IMG/VR virus record: IMGVR_UViG_3300042486_001390 | Coordinates: 1 to 64,000 of that record | DNA from: a virus | DNA: 64,000 bases | Direction: 5' to 3' (one strand) | In this document: positions 37,706 to 46,229 of the stretch, in pieces | Numbering within the stretch: the stretch's first letter is position 1 | How the letters are laid out: each line of letters opens with the position of its first letter | Notes under the pieces: model-generated | Database searches by the model: none | What the model was told of the DNA's origin: nothing | Seen by the model: the letters and a program-made list of their open reading frames with translations, nothing else | Made by a program: the position numbers and the translations under genes

Positions 37706-38395
37706 ATGCCAAGACGAAAAAAAGTACCACCAAATAACTCAACCCCAACCCCTAAAAGCCCTGTATCAGGTAAGGCTAGTCGGTTTGATAATCTAATACC
37801 AAATGTACCTATCGAGTTTGGTCATTATCCAATTTGGGAAAGACAACCCTACGAAATGTCTCAATGGTTTGAAAAATTTCAAGCTTTTTATATCCATCTT
37901 CCTGCGGGGTACAGGACATTAAATCGTGCTTTTAATGATTGCGCTATGTCGGCAGGTGAGGAAATTCCAAAGACTGAAAGTAAACGCAGTATCACCGTTC
38001 CAGAACAATGGCAATTAGCCTATAAAATTTATCGCTGGGAAGATCGAGCTAAAGCATATTGGCTTAAAAAAATACAAGATCAAGAGGCTTATAGAGATGG
38101 AATTTTAAGCCAAATAATAGATAAAAGCATAAAGAATGCTTTTAAAACACTCGAAAAAAGCGAAGAGATAAACAATCGTTCGCTAGACGATCCTAACGGT
38201 AATTGGAGTCACAAAGACGCTGTGATCATGACTAAAGCTGTCACGGAAATAGTAGAAAAAGCATTAGGGCTTGACACTGTAGAATATGCTATTAGTATTT
38301 TACAAAAAAATGGGTTGGCCGCAATCGACCCCGACGGGAACCTAATAGGACAGCCAACAGATAAAGGTAATTTAGAAGATGAAACTATCTTATAG
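37706..38395 (+). CDS. Terminase small subunit-like protein
   Basis: A 229-residue protein. After a basic, proline-rich head it has IEFGHYPIWERQPYEMSQWF, then QWQLAYKIYRWEDRAKAYWL, a helical pattern typical of small terminase subunits and phage DNA-packaging HTH proteins, then long helices. It overlaps the large terminase start by 17 bases. The protein would recognise packaging DNA and load the large subunit. Homology is suggested by position and helix pattern. Confidence 0.65.
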   Translation: MPRRKKVPPNNSTPTPKSPVSGKASRFDNLIPNVPIEFGHYPIWERQPYEMSQWFEKFQAFYIHLPAGYRTLNRAFNDCAMSAGEEIPKTESKRSITVPEQWQLAYKIYRWEDRAKAYWLKKIQDQEAYRDGILSQIIDKSIKNAFKTLEKSEEINNRSLDDPNGNWSHKDAVIMTKAVTEIVEKALGLDTVEYAISILQKNGLAAIDPDGNLIGQPTDKGNLEDETIL

Positions 38396-40016
38396 AAATC
38401 TATCTAAGATAAAAGCAGCGACCGAAAAATATAAACTTGTTAATACCAAAGAAGAAATTGTTTTCCCTCAATTACAAGAGGGAAAACAAGCTTTATTTGG
38501 GGAAATTGATGCTGATGTAATCTTCTATGGCGGAGGCGCAGGAAGTGGCAAGAGTGCCGGGCTATTAATTGATTTTGCCCGTCAAGAATTTATTAGCAAT
38601 CCTGACTATCGGGCTGTTATATTTCGTCGGACGTATCCTGAATTTACTCAAGCAGGTGGACTAATAGATGAAAGCCAAAAAATCTATCAAGCAGTGAAAG
38701 GTAATTTTATTGAAAAGCCTCCAGGGTGGCGATTTCCATTTGGATCAAAAATATCTTTTAGACATTTGCAATACGAAAAAACTGTCTATGTTTATCAAGG
38801 GGGACAAATTGCAAGGATAGGTTTTGACGAATTAACCCATTTTACAGAAGAACAGTTTTTCTATCTTCTCTCTAGAAACCGTTCAGTATCGGGAATTAAA
38901 CCCGCAGTTAGGGCAACTTGTAACCCCGATGCTGACTCTTGGGTAGCTAGTTTTATCTCTTGGTGGATCGACCCTAAGACTGGGTATGCTATTGAAGAAA
39001 GAGGGGGAATAGTTAAATATTTTATTAGACGAGAAAACATAATCCACTGGGCTGATACTAAAGAAGAACTAATCGATAAATTTAGTCTTAAAGATGAACT
39101 TTTTGACCTTATTCCTAAAGATAAAAGAGAAAAGTTTTTATCAAATACAGATACTAATATTACACCAGATAATCTGATTAAGAGTTTTACTTTTATTCCA
39201 GCTACGATTTTTGATAATCCAGCTTTAATTAGGGTTAATCCTACTTATTTGGCTAACCTTTACGCTTTACATCCTATTGAGCGGGAAAGACTTCTCAGAG
39301 GTAACTGGAAAGTTAAATATGAAGCTGGTACGGTATTTGATCGGACTTGGTTTGAGATTCTCGATAAAATCCCCGATAGTTGGAAATTAATAGGTAAAGT
39401 GAGATTCTGGGATTTAGCGGCAACTGCTAAAGAGAATGCTGAGAATTATCATTGCTATACCAGTGGCACTCTTGTCTATAAATACCAAAGAATTAAGAAT
39501 ACACTACCAGATTCAACCGAGATTAAGGAATTTACTTATGTGATTGCGGACAATATCTGTGAGCAGAAAAAGGTAGGGGAAGTTGAATTAATGCTTAAAA
39601 ATACTGCTGAATTGGATGGGAAAACTGTAGCTGTAAGATGGGAACAAGAAGGGGGATCGAGCGGTAAATTTGTTGAAAATACCATTACTAATGTAATTAG
39701 AGAAAATCATCCGAACCATGACGTTAAAGCGATCGTACCTCAAGGGGATAAGCTAACGCGAGCTTTACCAGTAGCCACGGCAGCTAGTCGGGGACAAATC
39801 TTTATCTTAAGAGATGGGACGTGGAACACTCGGTTTTTAAATGCCTGCCAGGGTTTTGATGGTAGCAAAAAAACACCCCCGACTAACGACATCGTAGATA
39901 GCCTATCGGGAGCATTTTATTCCCTTGAAAATGAGTTTCAAGAACATGAGAGAATTATTAGCACGATTGTTACTTCTGCTCCTGTTAATCGGTTTAGAAG
40001 CGGTTTTAGGGGTTAG
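38379..40016 (+). CDS. terL: Terminase large subunit
   Basis: A 545-residue packaging motor. Walker A is FYGGGAGSGKSAGL (Lys58), Walker B is IGFDELTHF (Asp150-Glu151), the coupling motif is ATCNPDADSW (about 179-188), and the nuclease domain starts with VRFWDLAAT near residue 345 with further acidic residues downstream (AVRWEQEGGS, NDIVDSLSG). All expected motor and nuclease motifs are present. It is encoded on the plus strand whereas the tail and probable capsid genes are on the minus strand, an unusual split. Confidence 0.95.
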   Translation: MKLSYRNLSKIKAATEKYKLVNTKEEIVFPQLQEGKQALFGEIDADVIFYGGGAGSGKSAGLLIDFARQEFISNPDYRAVIFRRTYPEFTQAGGLIDESQKIYQAVKGNFIEKPPGWRFPFGSKISFRHLQYEKTVYVYQGGQIARIGFDELTHFTEEQFFYLLSRNRSVSGIKPAVRATCNPDADSWVASFISWWIDPKTGYAIEERGGIVKYFIRRENIIHWADTKEELIDKFSLKDELFDLIPKDKREKFLSNTDTNITPDNLIKSFTFIPATIFDNPALIRVNPTYLANLYALHPIERERLLRGNWKVKYEAGTVFDRTWFEILDKIPDSWKLIGKVRFWDLAATAKENAENYHCYTSGTLVYKYQRIKNTLPDSTEIKEFTYVIADNICEQKKVGEVELMLKNTAELDGKTVAVRWEQEGGSSGKFVENTITNVIRENHPNHDVKAIVPQGDKLTRALPVATAASRGQIFILRDGTWNTRFLNACQGFDGSKKTPPTNDIVDSLSGAFYSLENEFQEHERIISTIVTSAPVNRFRSGFRG

Positions 40017-40200
40017 TGGTAGTCCATCCACATTTCCAAACGATACCAGAGGTGTTAATGTTAATACGCTCTATTTCAATTGGATTGTCGTTATTGCTAT
40101 CAAAATAATTACACCAATGCCAGATAGCTTCTGTTTTTGATTCCGATACAATAAGAAGACTAAATGATGTAACTGAATCTTTAACTAGGTACAAATTCAT
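40006..40200 (-). CDS. Small phage protein
   Basis: A 64-residue protein starting MNLYLVKDSVTSFSLLIVSE followed by ESKTEAIWHW, a pattern common in small conserved phage and cyanobacterial proteins of unknown function. It converges on and overlaps the end of the terminase gene by 11 bases. Confidence 0.5.
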   Translation of the reverse strand: MNLYLVKDSVTSFSLLIVSESKTEAIWHWCNYFDSNNDNPIEIERININTSGIVWKCGWTTTNP

Positions 40201-40218
40201 AATAGTTGTAAAAATATT

Positions 40219-40509
40219 CTAATTAATTTGATTTACTAGAGACTCTCGATAAAGTCTTTCGCGTTCTATCCAGAAACGAGCAGAAGGTACGCCTAAAGCT
40301 AATTCCATTTTATAAGCAATACAAACAGTAATTTCTTCTTTACCTTTTATGAGTTGATTAATAGTCTTTTTCGGCAACCCCATGCGACTAGCAAATTCAG
40401 TTCTAGTTATTTTTCTTTCTTTTAGGATTTCACTAAGGGTTTCTCCTGGTGGAGAAACAAAATCTGATGTATATTTATTTTCAATAGTATTAGTCATAGA
40501 TTTGATCAA
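40219..40509 (-). CDS. HigA/VapI-type XRE antitoxin
   Basis: A 96-residue protein with SPPGETLSEILKERKITRTE, then EFASRMGLPKKTINQLIKGK and a family-typical C-terminus (ALGVPSARFWIERERLYRE). This is the classic HigA/VapI layout. The neighbouring gene upstream is not a HigB-type toxin (177 residues, different fold), so it may be an orphan regulator or protect against a host toxin. Confidence 0.85.
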   Translation of the reverse strand: MIKSMTNTIENKYTSDFVSPPGETLSEILKERKITRTEFASRMGLPKKTINQLIKGKEEITVCIAYKMELALGVPSARFWIERERLYRESLVNQIN

Positions 40510-40512
40510 TAG

Positions 40513-41046
40513 TTATAAATAATCATAAACAAAATAATTAACAACTTTAATAGCTTCCTTGACTCTTGGAATAAAGTCAATATCTAAGCTGATAAACATA
40601 AAAGGGTCTTCTGTTTTTTTTGTGTTTTTTAGTTTATGATAGCACGAAATATCTAGTAATAAAATATCTCCTGCTTTTAAAACCAATCTTTGTGTATCTT
40701 TTCTTTGGACTAATAAAGAGTTTATTTGATCATCCATACTTTTAAAGGGAGTATAATTTTTTAAGAGTTTTTCTAAAGTATTATTGTTTACTGTAGAAGA
40801 GTAGAGTTCATAGTTGTCACTCTGAACAACTAAAATAATTGAATATTTTCTACCCTTATAAATGTCGTCAGTGTGCCAATTTACTCCTATCGTTCCCCAT
40901 GAAGCATAAGAGTCTTCGCACGTATCATAAAGAGGGTGTATATTGTTATGTGTTACGAAACACTTAGTGGTATAACAAGAATCAGTTGCTATTTTGTTTA
41001 ACCTGTCTAAATTGTGATATTCGCCTAATTTATACAGAGGTTTCAT
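40513..41046 (-). CDS. Possible 2-oxoglutarate/Fe(II) oxygenase-like protein
   Basis: A 177-residue protein. NWHTDDIYKGRKYSIILVV and, 70 residues later, LKAGDILLLDISCYHKLKN give the HxD...H metal-binding spacing and the GDxLLxD strand of double-stranded beta-helix oxygenases. The usual arginine that binds 2-oxoglutarate is not obvious. Three bases separate it from the HigA-type gene, so the two are co-transcribed. Moderate confidence in fold, low in activity. Confidence 0.5.
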   Translation of the reverse strand: MKPLYKLGEYHNLDRLNKIATDSCYTTKCFVTHNNIHPLYDTCEDSYASWGTIGVNWHTDDIYKGRKYSIILVVQSDNYELYSSTVNNNTLEKLLKNYTPFKSMDDQINSLLVQRKDTQRLVLKAGDILLLDISCYHKLKNTKKTEDPFMFISLDIDFIPRVKEAIKVVNYFVYDYL

Positions 41047-41095
41047 TTTTTATTTGGTTGATGATTGTTGACTGATAGCTGATAACTGATCGAAA

Positions 41096-41587
41096 CTAAG
41101 TAAATAATCTTGATGCAATACTAAGTAAATACACCCATTCTTCTTCAAGCATTAACATCATTCCAGAAGGATCGGGATTGGTAAGTAAGCAAAAGCTTAC
41201 TTCGTCTATGCGATCACTGTCGTAGAATAACTCAATATCAGTATTTGGAAATACTGTCATAAAGCCAAATTTAAACTTGGCATTTTGACGATTTTCGCAG
41301 GTTAGTGTAGCTGAATGACTTGGATTCTCCCACGGAATACGATCTCTAAAGCTTTGATAAGTTATTTTTAGTTTCCAGTCAATAACTGAGGGAAAGTCTT
41401 CTTTAAAATGTTCTTCCTTTACCCATTTAGCAATTTCGTCGATTATCCATTCTTGATCTTTTTGGATGAAGTAGTGAACGCCTTCTGAATATCGAAACGG
41501 GAATAACTTTGTTTCGTACCAGTTTAACTTGAACCCTTGCGGGTCTGAGTCAATTTTAGGGAATTGCCCTATATCCATCATTGTCAT
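41096..41587 (-). CDS. DUF6876-like protein
   Basis: A 163-residue protein from the ATG at 41587, which follows TTTAGGAGTAAAAACC; the longer reading frame is a leader artefact. FRYSEGVHYFIQKDQEWIID and later SATLTCENR resemble the paralogue at 44783-45118 (FEYTDGVKYVA, SAVLTCEQD). Both look like the conserved small-protein family DUF6876 of phages and mobile elements. Function unknown. Confidence 0.6.
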   Translation of the reverse strand: MTMMDIGQFPKIDSDPQGFKLNWYETKLFPFRYSEGVHYFIQKDQEWIIDEIAKWVKEEHFKEDFPSVIDWKLKITYQSFRDRIPWENPSHSATLTCENRQNAKFKFGFMTVFPNTDIELFYDSDRIDEVSFCLLTNPDPSGMMLMLEEEWVYLLSIASRLFT

Positions 41588-41623
41588 GGTTTTTACTCCT
41601 AAATAAATTGTTTTTACTGACAA

Positions 41624-41845
41624 CTAATGATTGAGCAGATAATTTTCTAGTTCTTCTTCCGTGTAATTACATACAGGACGGTAATTTAATTCTTTATGGC
41701 AAAGATCGTAAAATTCAGCTTTACTGCCTGCTTTTTCCCATATCCAATGAATCATCTCACCGTCAATTCCTTGATTAATTGCCCACATATCCGCTTCAAT
41801 TTTCTCAGATTCATCTTTCCAGTTAGAATTTTGTTGCTGTGTCAT
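41624..41845 (-). CDS. Small acidic protein
   Basis: A 73-residue helical, acidic protein (KAGSKAEFYDLCHKELNYRP). In the same run of genes separated by TGATAACTG-type spacers. Function unknown. Confidence 0.5.
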   Translation of the reverse strand: MTQQQNSNWKDESEKIEADMWAINQGIDGEMIHWIWEKAGSKAEFYDLCHKELNYRPVCNYTEEELENYLLNH

Positions 41846-41897
41846 GATACTTAACTCTTAGTGGTTTTTACTGACAACTGATAACTGACAACTGATA

Positions 41898-43214
41898 CTA
41901 TTTTTTGAGAATGAGTTTAGGCTTTTTGCTAAACTCAACTGGTAGGTTTTTTTGCTGGCAGACAGTCCGGCAATCTGTCCATCTTTTACCGACCTTAGCA
42001 AGATAGGAGTCTTGGTTCCACTCCACCTTGTACCCTGCTTTTTCGCAGGCTGTCTTATAAGGAAATTGAGATTCCTTCTGTCGAGCAGTAATCTGCTCTT
42101 CTCTAGCCTTTTCTAAGGCTTCTAGCTCGTTTTTGCGAACCTTAAAGGCTATGGCTTCGATTACTGCTCGATGCAGTTCGGTAGCATCTTTCGGAAAGGA
42201 TTCATAGCCATTTCTTAAATCGCGGCTACGGACTACTACCCGTCTTTCTTCGCCACTCGTAAGCCTTATTTGAATCCCTAGAGATAGGGATTCTTCGACA
42301 AGTTGGGGGAATTTAGCCCCAAAATCTTCAATCAATTTTTGATTTTCCGAAACTTCCGAAACTTTAGGAGCAGGTTCGGGTTCGGAAGCCGCTTCTACTT
42401 CTACTACTTTAGGATTTTCTATATCCCATTTTTTTCTGGTCCAATAACCAGAATAATGGTTTAATAATACCCACTCTTTTTCTGATCTGGGTTTTGGAGG
42501 ATCGGTTAACTGTTTGGCTTCCCCGCTGGGAAGCTGGTAGTTTACGACCCGAACGGTCACATAACCGCCATGGGATCTCGATCCCATTCCGTCAGATGAA
42601 GGGGTATCTGACCCCTCGGAATAGAACCTTTCGGTTCTTTCATTGATTATTATGCCGTGTGTCACGGCATAATAATCGCTATTTTCATAACGGTCGTATT
42701 TTTTTAACCTGTCTTTGATTGACAGGTAGTTGCCCCACTCTTTTTCCCGCGCTTCTTCCCGCGCTTCTACGGCTCTTTTTTCCGCTTTTTCTCTTTCGGC
42801 TTGGCCGGCAATCCAAGCCTCTTTCGCTTTCTTAGAAGCCTCTTTAGAAGCCTCTAAAGAGTCCAGATAATTAATGATTATCTGGTTGATTTCATCTTCT
42901 TCGAAACCTACTGAGTAAGTTAGGGAATTGAGATCAATTCCCCAAGCACCTGCCCACAGACTTCCGTCTGTAGTCATTTCCTCCTCGCTCGGTAAATATA
43001 AACCAGCGTAATCGCCGGTTAGTTGAGCCATTTCTGCCGTAACAGGAATCTCTGCCCAACTGGCAGTAGGCAAAGGGACGAGGCGGTCTTCAAACCCGTC
43101 ATTGTACCAGAAGCACTCCCCTTCTCCTTGTACCGCGATCACTTTGCTTTCAAACAACAGACCTCCGTCCTCAGTGTCAAAGGGGATGTATGCGACGGTG
43201 ATTTGAGATTTCAT
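41898..43214 (-). CDS. Large charged hypothetical protein
   Basis: A 438-residue protein with three parts: an N-terminal beta-rich domain (1-125), a highly charged coiled coil (130-190), and a C-terminal region (300-438) with a second coiled coil and KVGKRWTDCRTVCQQKN. No recognised family. Its ATG follows GAGGACAAAGTT and is driven by operator-promoter type 1 copy d, so it belongs to the same regulon as the 32-35 kb genes. Confidence 0.65.
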   Translation of the reverse strand: MKSQITVAYIPFDTEDGGLLFESKVIAVQGEGECFWYNDGFEDRLVPLPTASWAEIPVTAEMAQLTGDYAGLYLPSEEEMTTDGSLWAGAWGIDLNSLTYSVGFEEDEINQIIINYLDSLEASKEASKKAKEAWIAGQAEREKAEKRAVEAREEAREKEWGNYLSIKDRLKKYDRYENSDYYAVTHGIIINERTERFYSEGSDTPSSDGMGSRSHGGYVTVRVVNYQLPSGEAKQLTDPPKPRSEKEWVLLNHYSGYWTRKKWDIENPKVVEVEAASEPEPAPKVSEVSENQKLIEDFGAKFPQLVEESLSLGIQIRLTSGEERRVVVRSRDLRNGYESFPKDATELHRAVIEAIAFKVRKNELEALEKAREEQITARQKESQFPYKTACEKAGYKVEWNQDSYLAKVGKRWTDCRTVCQQKNLPVEFSKKPKLILKK

Positions 43215-43247
43215 AACTTTGTCCTCTTGTGTTTTGCTTACTCTCTT

Positions 43248-43290
43248 ATCTTATGACATTCTCCCAATAAAGTCAAGTGGGTGGGAGAAT
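43248..43290 (-). promoter_or_regulatory. Operator-promoter type 1, copy d
   Basis: TTGACT (43271-43276), 17 bases, TAAGAT (43248-43253), arms ATTCTCCCA/TGGGAGAAT at 43258-43266 and 43282-43290. The flanking GAGCAGATGTACTAC upstream is shared with copy b, so the conserved module is about 75 bases. Confidence 0.8.
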
Positions 43291-43429
43291 CTTTTTTGAG
43301 CAGATGTACTACTTATTAATCCCAAATAGTTGATAATGATAACTGATAACCTTAATCTTCTATGCGCCAATCTGCATTTGCTACAGCATCATCTTATTAG
43401 GTTTCACCGTTGAGTACTGATTGGACAAC

Positions 43430-43696
43430 CTACCCCTTTATCTGTTTTACACACAAATATCCTCTATTTCCGTCAGAACGACGGAAATTCAATTCGGTAA
43501 ATGTTCCACACCTCCAAGATGGAAGCAATAATACTTTTGGGTTTTCGTGTCCTTGTGATGTAAGGTAGTGATTAGCTTTGTGGAGTGTTTGACCTACTCC
43601 AAACACTGCCATTCCGATTAAGGTAGCAATCAAAAGATACGATGCGTTCTCTAGCCTTGCAATTGTTCCTAGTATTTTTCTGGATTCCTCGTTCAT
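43430..43696 (-). CDS. Small membrane protein
   Basis: An 88-residue protein from the ATG at 43696 (after GATGAGGATAGC). One hydrophobic helix at about 18-38 (SYLLIATLIGMAVFGVG), then a basic domain with CGTFTELNFRRSDGNRG. Function unknown. Confidence 0.5.
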   Translation of the reverse strand: MNEESRKILGTIARLENASYLLIATLIGMAVFGVGQTLHKANHYLTSQGHENPKVLLLPSWRCGTFTELNFRRSDGNRGYLCVKQIKG

Positions 43697-43762
43697 GCTA
43701 TCCTCATCAGTGCCTAGAATTGAGCCGCTAGGCATACGGGAAAGGTTCCCGTTTCGGATCGG

Positions 43763-44149
43763 CTAGGGCTTTTGTAAAAACAAACAGCCTAAAACATTTG
43801 AGGGGTTAGACTCATCCCGGACGATTGCACCGGGGGCAAGGCAGTCCGTCCGTCCTTGTTTACTAGCGGCCGCCGCCACTAGCCCAGAGACAATGTAGAA
43901 AGTTTCCCCGTCTGCATCTGGTAGCCCCTCAATATCCCCGTAAATAACGGTTTCTACTGGGATACCGTCAATGGGTTCTGCGGGTTCGTTGGACATTTTA
44001 ACTCGCGGGAGAATCCCCGATGCGGGAATTTCCTTAAGAATCACAATCTTCTCTTTGTTTCCCAGAAACTGTTTCTTTGCATCTTGGGTGATGCCAGCTT
44101 CTTTGTTTAATATGGTGATAGTGTGAGGGGTTGCGTTGACAATAGCCAT
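43763..44149 (-). CDS. Conserved phage/cyanobacterial hypothetical protein
   Basis: A 128-residue protein from the ATG at 44149, which follows TTTAGGAGTAAAAACC; the extended frame is an artefact of the shared leader. It starts MAIVNATPHTITILNKEAG, a motif seen in small conserved hypothetical proteins of phages and cyanobacteria, and contains GDIEGLPDADGETFYIVSGL. Function unknown. Confidence 0.65.
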   Translation of the reverse strand: MAIVNATPHTITILNKEAGITQDAKKQFLGNKEKIVILKEIPASGILPRVKMSNEPAEPIDGIPVETVIYGDIEGLPDADGETFYIVSGLVAAAASKQGRTDCLAPGAIVRDESNPSNVLGCLFLQKP

Positions 44150-44204
44150 GGTTTTTACTCCTAAATAATTGTTAGCTGACAACTGATAACTGATAACTAA
44201 TTTA

Positions 44205-44732
44205 TTAATCACAAACTACCCGAAAACCAATATTACGCCAGCGACATTTTTCAAAATAGTAACTGAGTTGTGCCGCACAACATTCATAGGAGCAGGTATC
44301 GAATCCGCCCCCACGGGGAACGTTTTGACACCATTCCCAGACGTTGCCGTGCATATCGTACAATCCCCAATTGTTAGGTAATTTCTGACCCACAGGATGA
44401 GTTATTAATCCAGAATTATCTTCGTACCAAGCGTAATCTTTTAGCTGATCGAAATCATTACCAAAGCTAAATAGGGTTTCTGTACCAGCGCGACAAGCAT
44501 ATTCCCATTCTGAATTTGTAGGTAGGCGATAGTTTTTCCCTGTTATTCGTCTCAATTTCTGGTAAAAAGCTATAGCGTCGTCATAACTAACTTGTTCTAC
44601 TGGATTTTGGGGTTTGTGCATAAAATAAGAGGGGTTGTTTCCCATTACCTCTTGATATTGTTCTTGAGTTATTGGATATTTCCCAATTTTAAAGGTTACG
44701 TTCGGAATCTCTATCATTTCAATCTCAATCAT
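44205..44732 (-). CDS. FGE-sulfatase/CLec-fold protein with DGR-type variable region 2
   Basis: A 175-residue protein with the FGE-like core (KIGKYPITQEQYQEVMGNNP, NPVEQVSYDDAIAFYQKL, YRLPTNSEWEYACRAGT, WGLYDMHGNVWEWCQNVP) and a hypervariable end PRGGGFDTCSYECCAAQLSY leading to NIGFRVVCD. It lacks the N-terminal helical module of the 30217-30987 protein. Variable codons cluster in the same place as in that protein while the flanks are conserved, pointing to diversification by a retroelement acting in trans. Probable surface or virion ligand binder; no catalytic role is proposed. Confidence 0.85.
   Translation of the reverse strand: MIEIEMIEIPNVTFKIGKYPITQEQYQEVMGNNPSYFMHKPQNPVEQVSYDDAIAFYQKLRRITGKNYRLPTNSEWEYACRAGTETLFSFGNDFDQLKDYAWYEDNSGLITHPVGQKLPNNWGLYDMHGNVWEWCQNVPRGGGFDTCSYECCAAQLSYYFEKCRWRNIGFRVVCD
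44214..44320 (-). other. Candidate DGR variable region 2
   Basis: Between the conserved RGG and GFRVV segments nearly all residues differ from region 1, while sequences immediately outside (WEWC, GGTTTTCGGGTAGT) are kept. The codon pattern is less pure than in region 1, so some positions may have drifted by ordinary mutation. Confidence 0.55.
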
Positions 44733-44782
44733 TTTTTTGGCTCCTAAATAATTTGTTTTTACTGATAACTGACAACTGATAA

Positions 44783-45118
44783 CTAATACTCGGAGGATAG
44801 CAATAGAATACCGTCACACAACCAAAGCGTGACCTCCGAAAAAGGAAACTCGGTAAATGGGATCTGCTGAGTTATGACAGATTCATTGTCTTGTTCGCAG
44901 GTAAGGACTGCGGATTTATCGGAGTTAACTATTAACATCCAGAACTGAATCTGGCTTGAATCAAGTTTTTTTTGCCATGACGCAATTGCATCAAGTAACC
45001 AATAGGCTTTACCATTTTCGGCCACATATTTTACACCATCGGTGTACTCAAACGGGTAATTTTTATTACTGTAGTAATTTTCCGTGCCATGAAAATTACT
45101 AAGATTTTCTTTGTTCAT
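44783..45118 (-). CDS. DUF6876-like protein, paralogue
   Basis: A 111-residue protein from the ATG at 45118. YPFEYTDGVKYVAENGKAYW, LLDAIASWQKKLDSSQIQFW and SAVLTCEQD are the strongest match in the window to DUF6876. Paralogue of the 41096-41587 gene. Function unknown. Confidence 0.7.
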   Translation of the reverse strand: MNKENLSNFHGTENYYSNKNYPFEYTDGVKYVAENGKAYWLLDAIASWQKKLDSSQIQFWMLIVNSDKSAVLTCEQDNESVITQQIPFTEFPFSEVTLWLCDGILLLSSEY

Positions 45119-45174
45119 GATTTTGACTCCTAATAGGTTGCTAATAACTGATAGCTGATAACTGATAACTGGTA

Positions 45175-45612
45175 TTAAAACTCTTGCCATGTCGTCGGAT
45201 CGGACATTGGCTCACTGTACCGACTTAAATCCGATGGTTCGTTATCATCGTAAATAAAATCGTCGTTCGGTTCGTTACTAGGAATCTCATAGTAGCGTCC
45301 GCCGCAATCCACAAAGCCCATCGTAGGGGACAATGCAAAAGCTTTTTTGACGGGTTGAAATTCGATTGCGGGTAATTCCTGGTTGGGAAGTTTTCCGTCG
45401 GGGCTGAAACCCCGACTTAACTTGCCATTAAAGGCATCAAACCACCACTCCTTCCCAGTTTGCTGGCAAGTGACTCGGAGGGTCGTTATTTGTCCCTCTC
45501 CCCATACTTCAAGAGCGACACGGTGTTTTTGTCCTTTGGCGACCATGACAAAATTACCAGACATAACGGGGACGGAGTTAGATTTGACGGATACGCGATT
45601 GGATGCTAACAT
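45175..45612 (-). CDS. Hypothetical protein
   Basis: A 145-residue protein from the ATG at 45612. Strand-rich N-terminal part (ITTLRVTCQQTGKEWWFDAF), acidic C-terminal tail. First gene of the leftward accessory run; its promoter faces the XRE gene. Function unknown. Confidence 0.55.
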   Translation of the reverse strand: MLASNRVSVKSNSVPVMSGNFVMVAKGQKHRVALEVWGEGQITTLRVTCQQTGKEWWFDAFNGKLSRGFSPDGKLPNQELPAIEFQPVKKAFALSPTMGFVDCGGRYYEIPSNEPNDDFIYDDNEPSDLSRYSEPMSDPTTWQEF

Positions 45613-45693
45613 GACTTTTGACCTAATAAGGGTTGACGGAAAGGCGATCACACTAATTTGTGGTTGGGAGTGGTCGTCTTTCTCTATATCTGT

Positions 45694-45723
45694 ATATTAC
45701 CGCGAAGTCAGTAATATTGTCAA
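45694..45723 (-). promoter_or_regulatory. Leftward promoter with palindromic operator
   Basis: TTGACA (45718-45723), 18 bases, TAATAT (45694-45699) on the minus strand. The spacer and -10 form ATATTAC/GTAATAT arms (45694-45700 and 45711-45717). A TATAAT at 45743-45748 faces the divergent XRE gene. A lysogeny-type switch arrangement is possible. Confidence 0.6.
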
Positions 45724-45775
45724 GCATTATTCCAAAAAAAGTTATAATAAATTGTAGAGACACAAAACTAATACA

Positions 45776-45979
45776 ATGGTACTAAAAAACAGAGTCAAAG
45801 AATTTACACAGTCTAGAGGTATCACAATCTATAAATTCATTCAACAAACAGGGATTGCGATGTCCACGGGATACAAACTATCTCAGAATCCTAATCACTT
45901 ACCGTCTATCACAGTCTTACAGGCAATCTGTAACAGATACGAGATACAGCCTAACGAAATTGTCTATTGGATTGATTGA
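45776..45979 (+). CDS. XRE-family repressor-like protein
   Basis: A 67-residue Cro/CI-type helix-turn-helix protein: RGITIYKFIQQTGIAMSTGY then LPSITVLQAICNRYEIQPNE. It is the only plus-strand gene between 40.0 and 47.1 kb and is divergent from the leftward accessory run, with the ATATTAC palindrome between them, the usual position of a repressor acting on its neighbour's promoter. Confidence 0.75.
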   Translation: MVLKNRVKEFTQSRGITIYKFIQQTGIAMSTGYKLSQNPNHLPSITVLQAICNRYEIQPNEIVYWID

Positions 45980-45998
45980 AAGTGTGATATACTGGCAA

Positions 45999-46071
45999 GC
46001 GGGGTGAGTGAAATGGTTTCCACATAGGCCTCATAAGCCTAAAACACTAGGTTCGACTCCTAGACCCCACA
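45999..46071 (+). tRNA. tRNA with CAU anticodon (Met or Ile2)
   Basis: Acceptor GCGGGGT/ACCCCAC (one C-A mismatch), D stem GTG/CAC, anticodon stem TAGGC/GCCTA with loop CTCATAA, five-base variable loop, T stem CTAGG/CCTAG with loop TTCGACT, discriminator A, no encoded CCA. The second CAU tRNA in the window. A direct repeat starts five bases after its 3' end. Confidence 0.8.
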
Positions 46072-46075
46072 TTAA

Positions 46076-46132
46076 TCAAGTAAAATTCCAATTAAGAGAA
46101 TTATCAAATCCTTGAATGTCAGTAAGGAATTT
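46076..46132. repeat. Direct repeat copy 1 (partner 47809-47865)
   Basis: Fifty-seven bases match 47809-47865 at 54 positions, the first 42 without a mismatch. The partner is the 3' end of the PadR-type gene, so this copy is a gene fragment left next to the tRNA. The repeats bracket about 1.7 kb. Confidence 0.85.
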
Positions 46133-46229
46133 TTAACTGACAGGGGGACAAGAGGACTGAATCTATATATCATAAGCTTTTCATGGTTTTAGCTCGAAAA
46201 AATTCGCCGCACCATATCTCGCTTATTAA

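Noticed and set aside
40219-41046. Two-gene toxin-antitoxin pair
   Set aside because: The upstream partner is too long and has an oxygenase-like pattern rather than a HigB fold.
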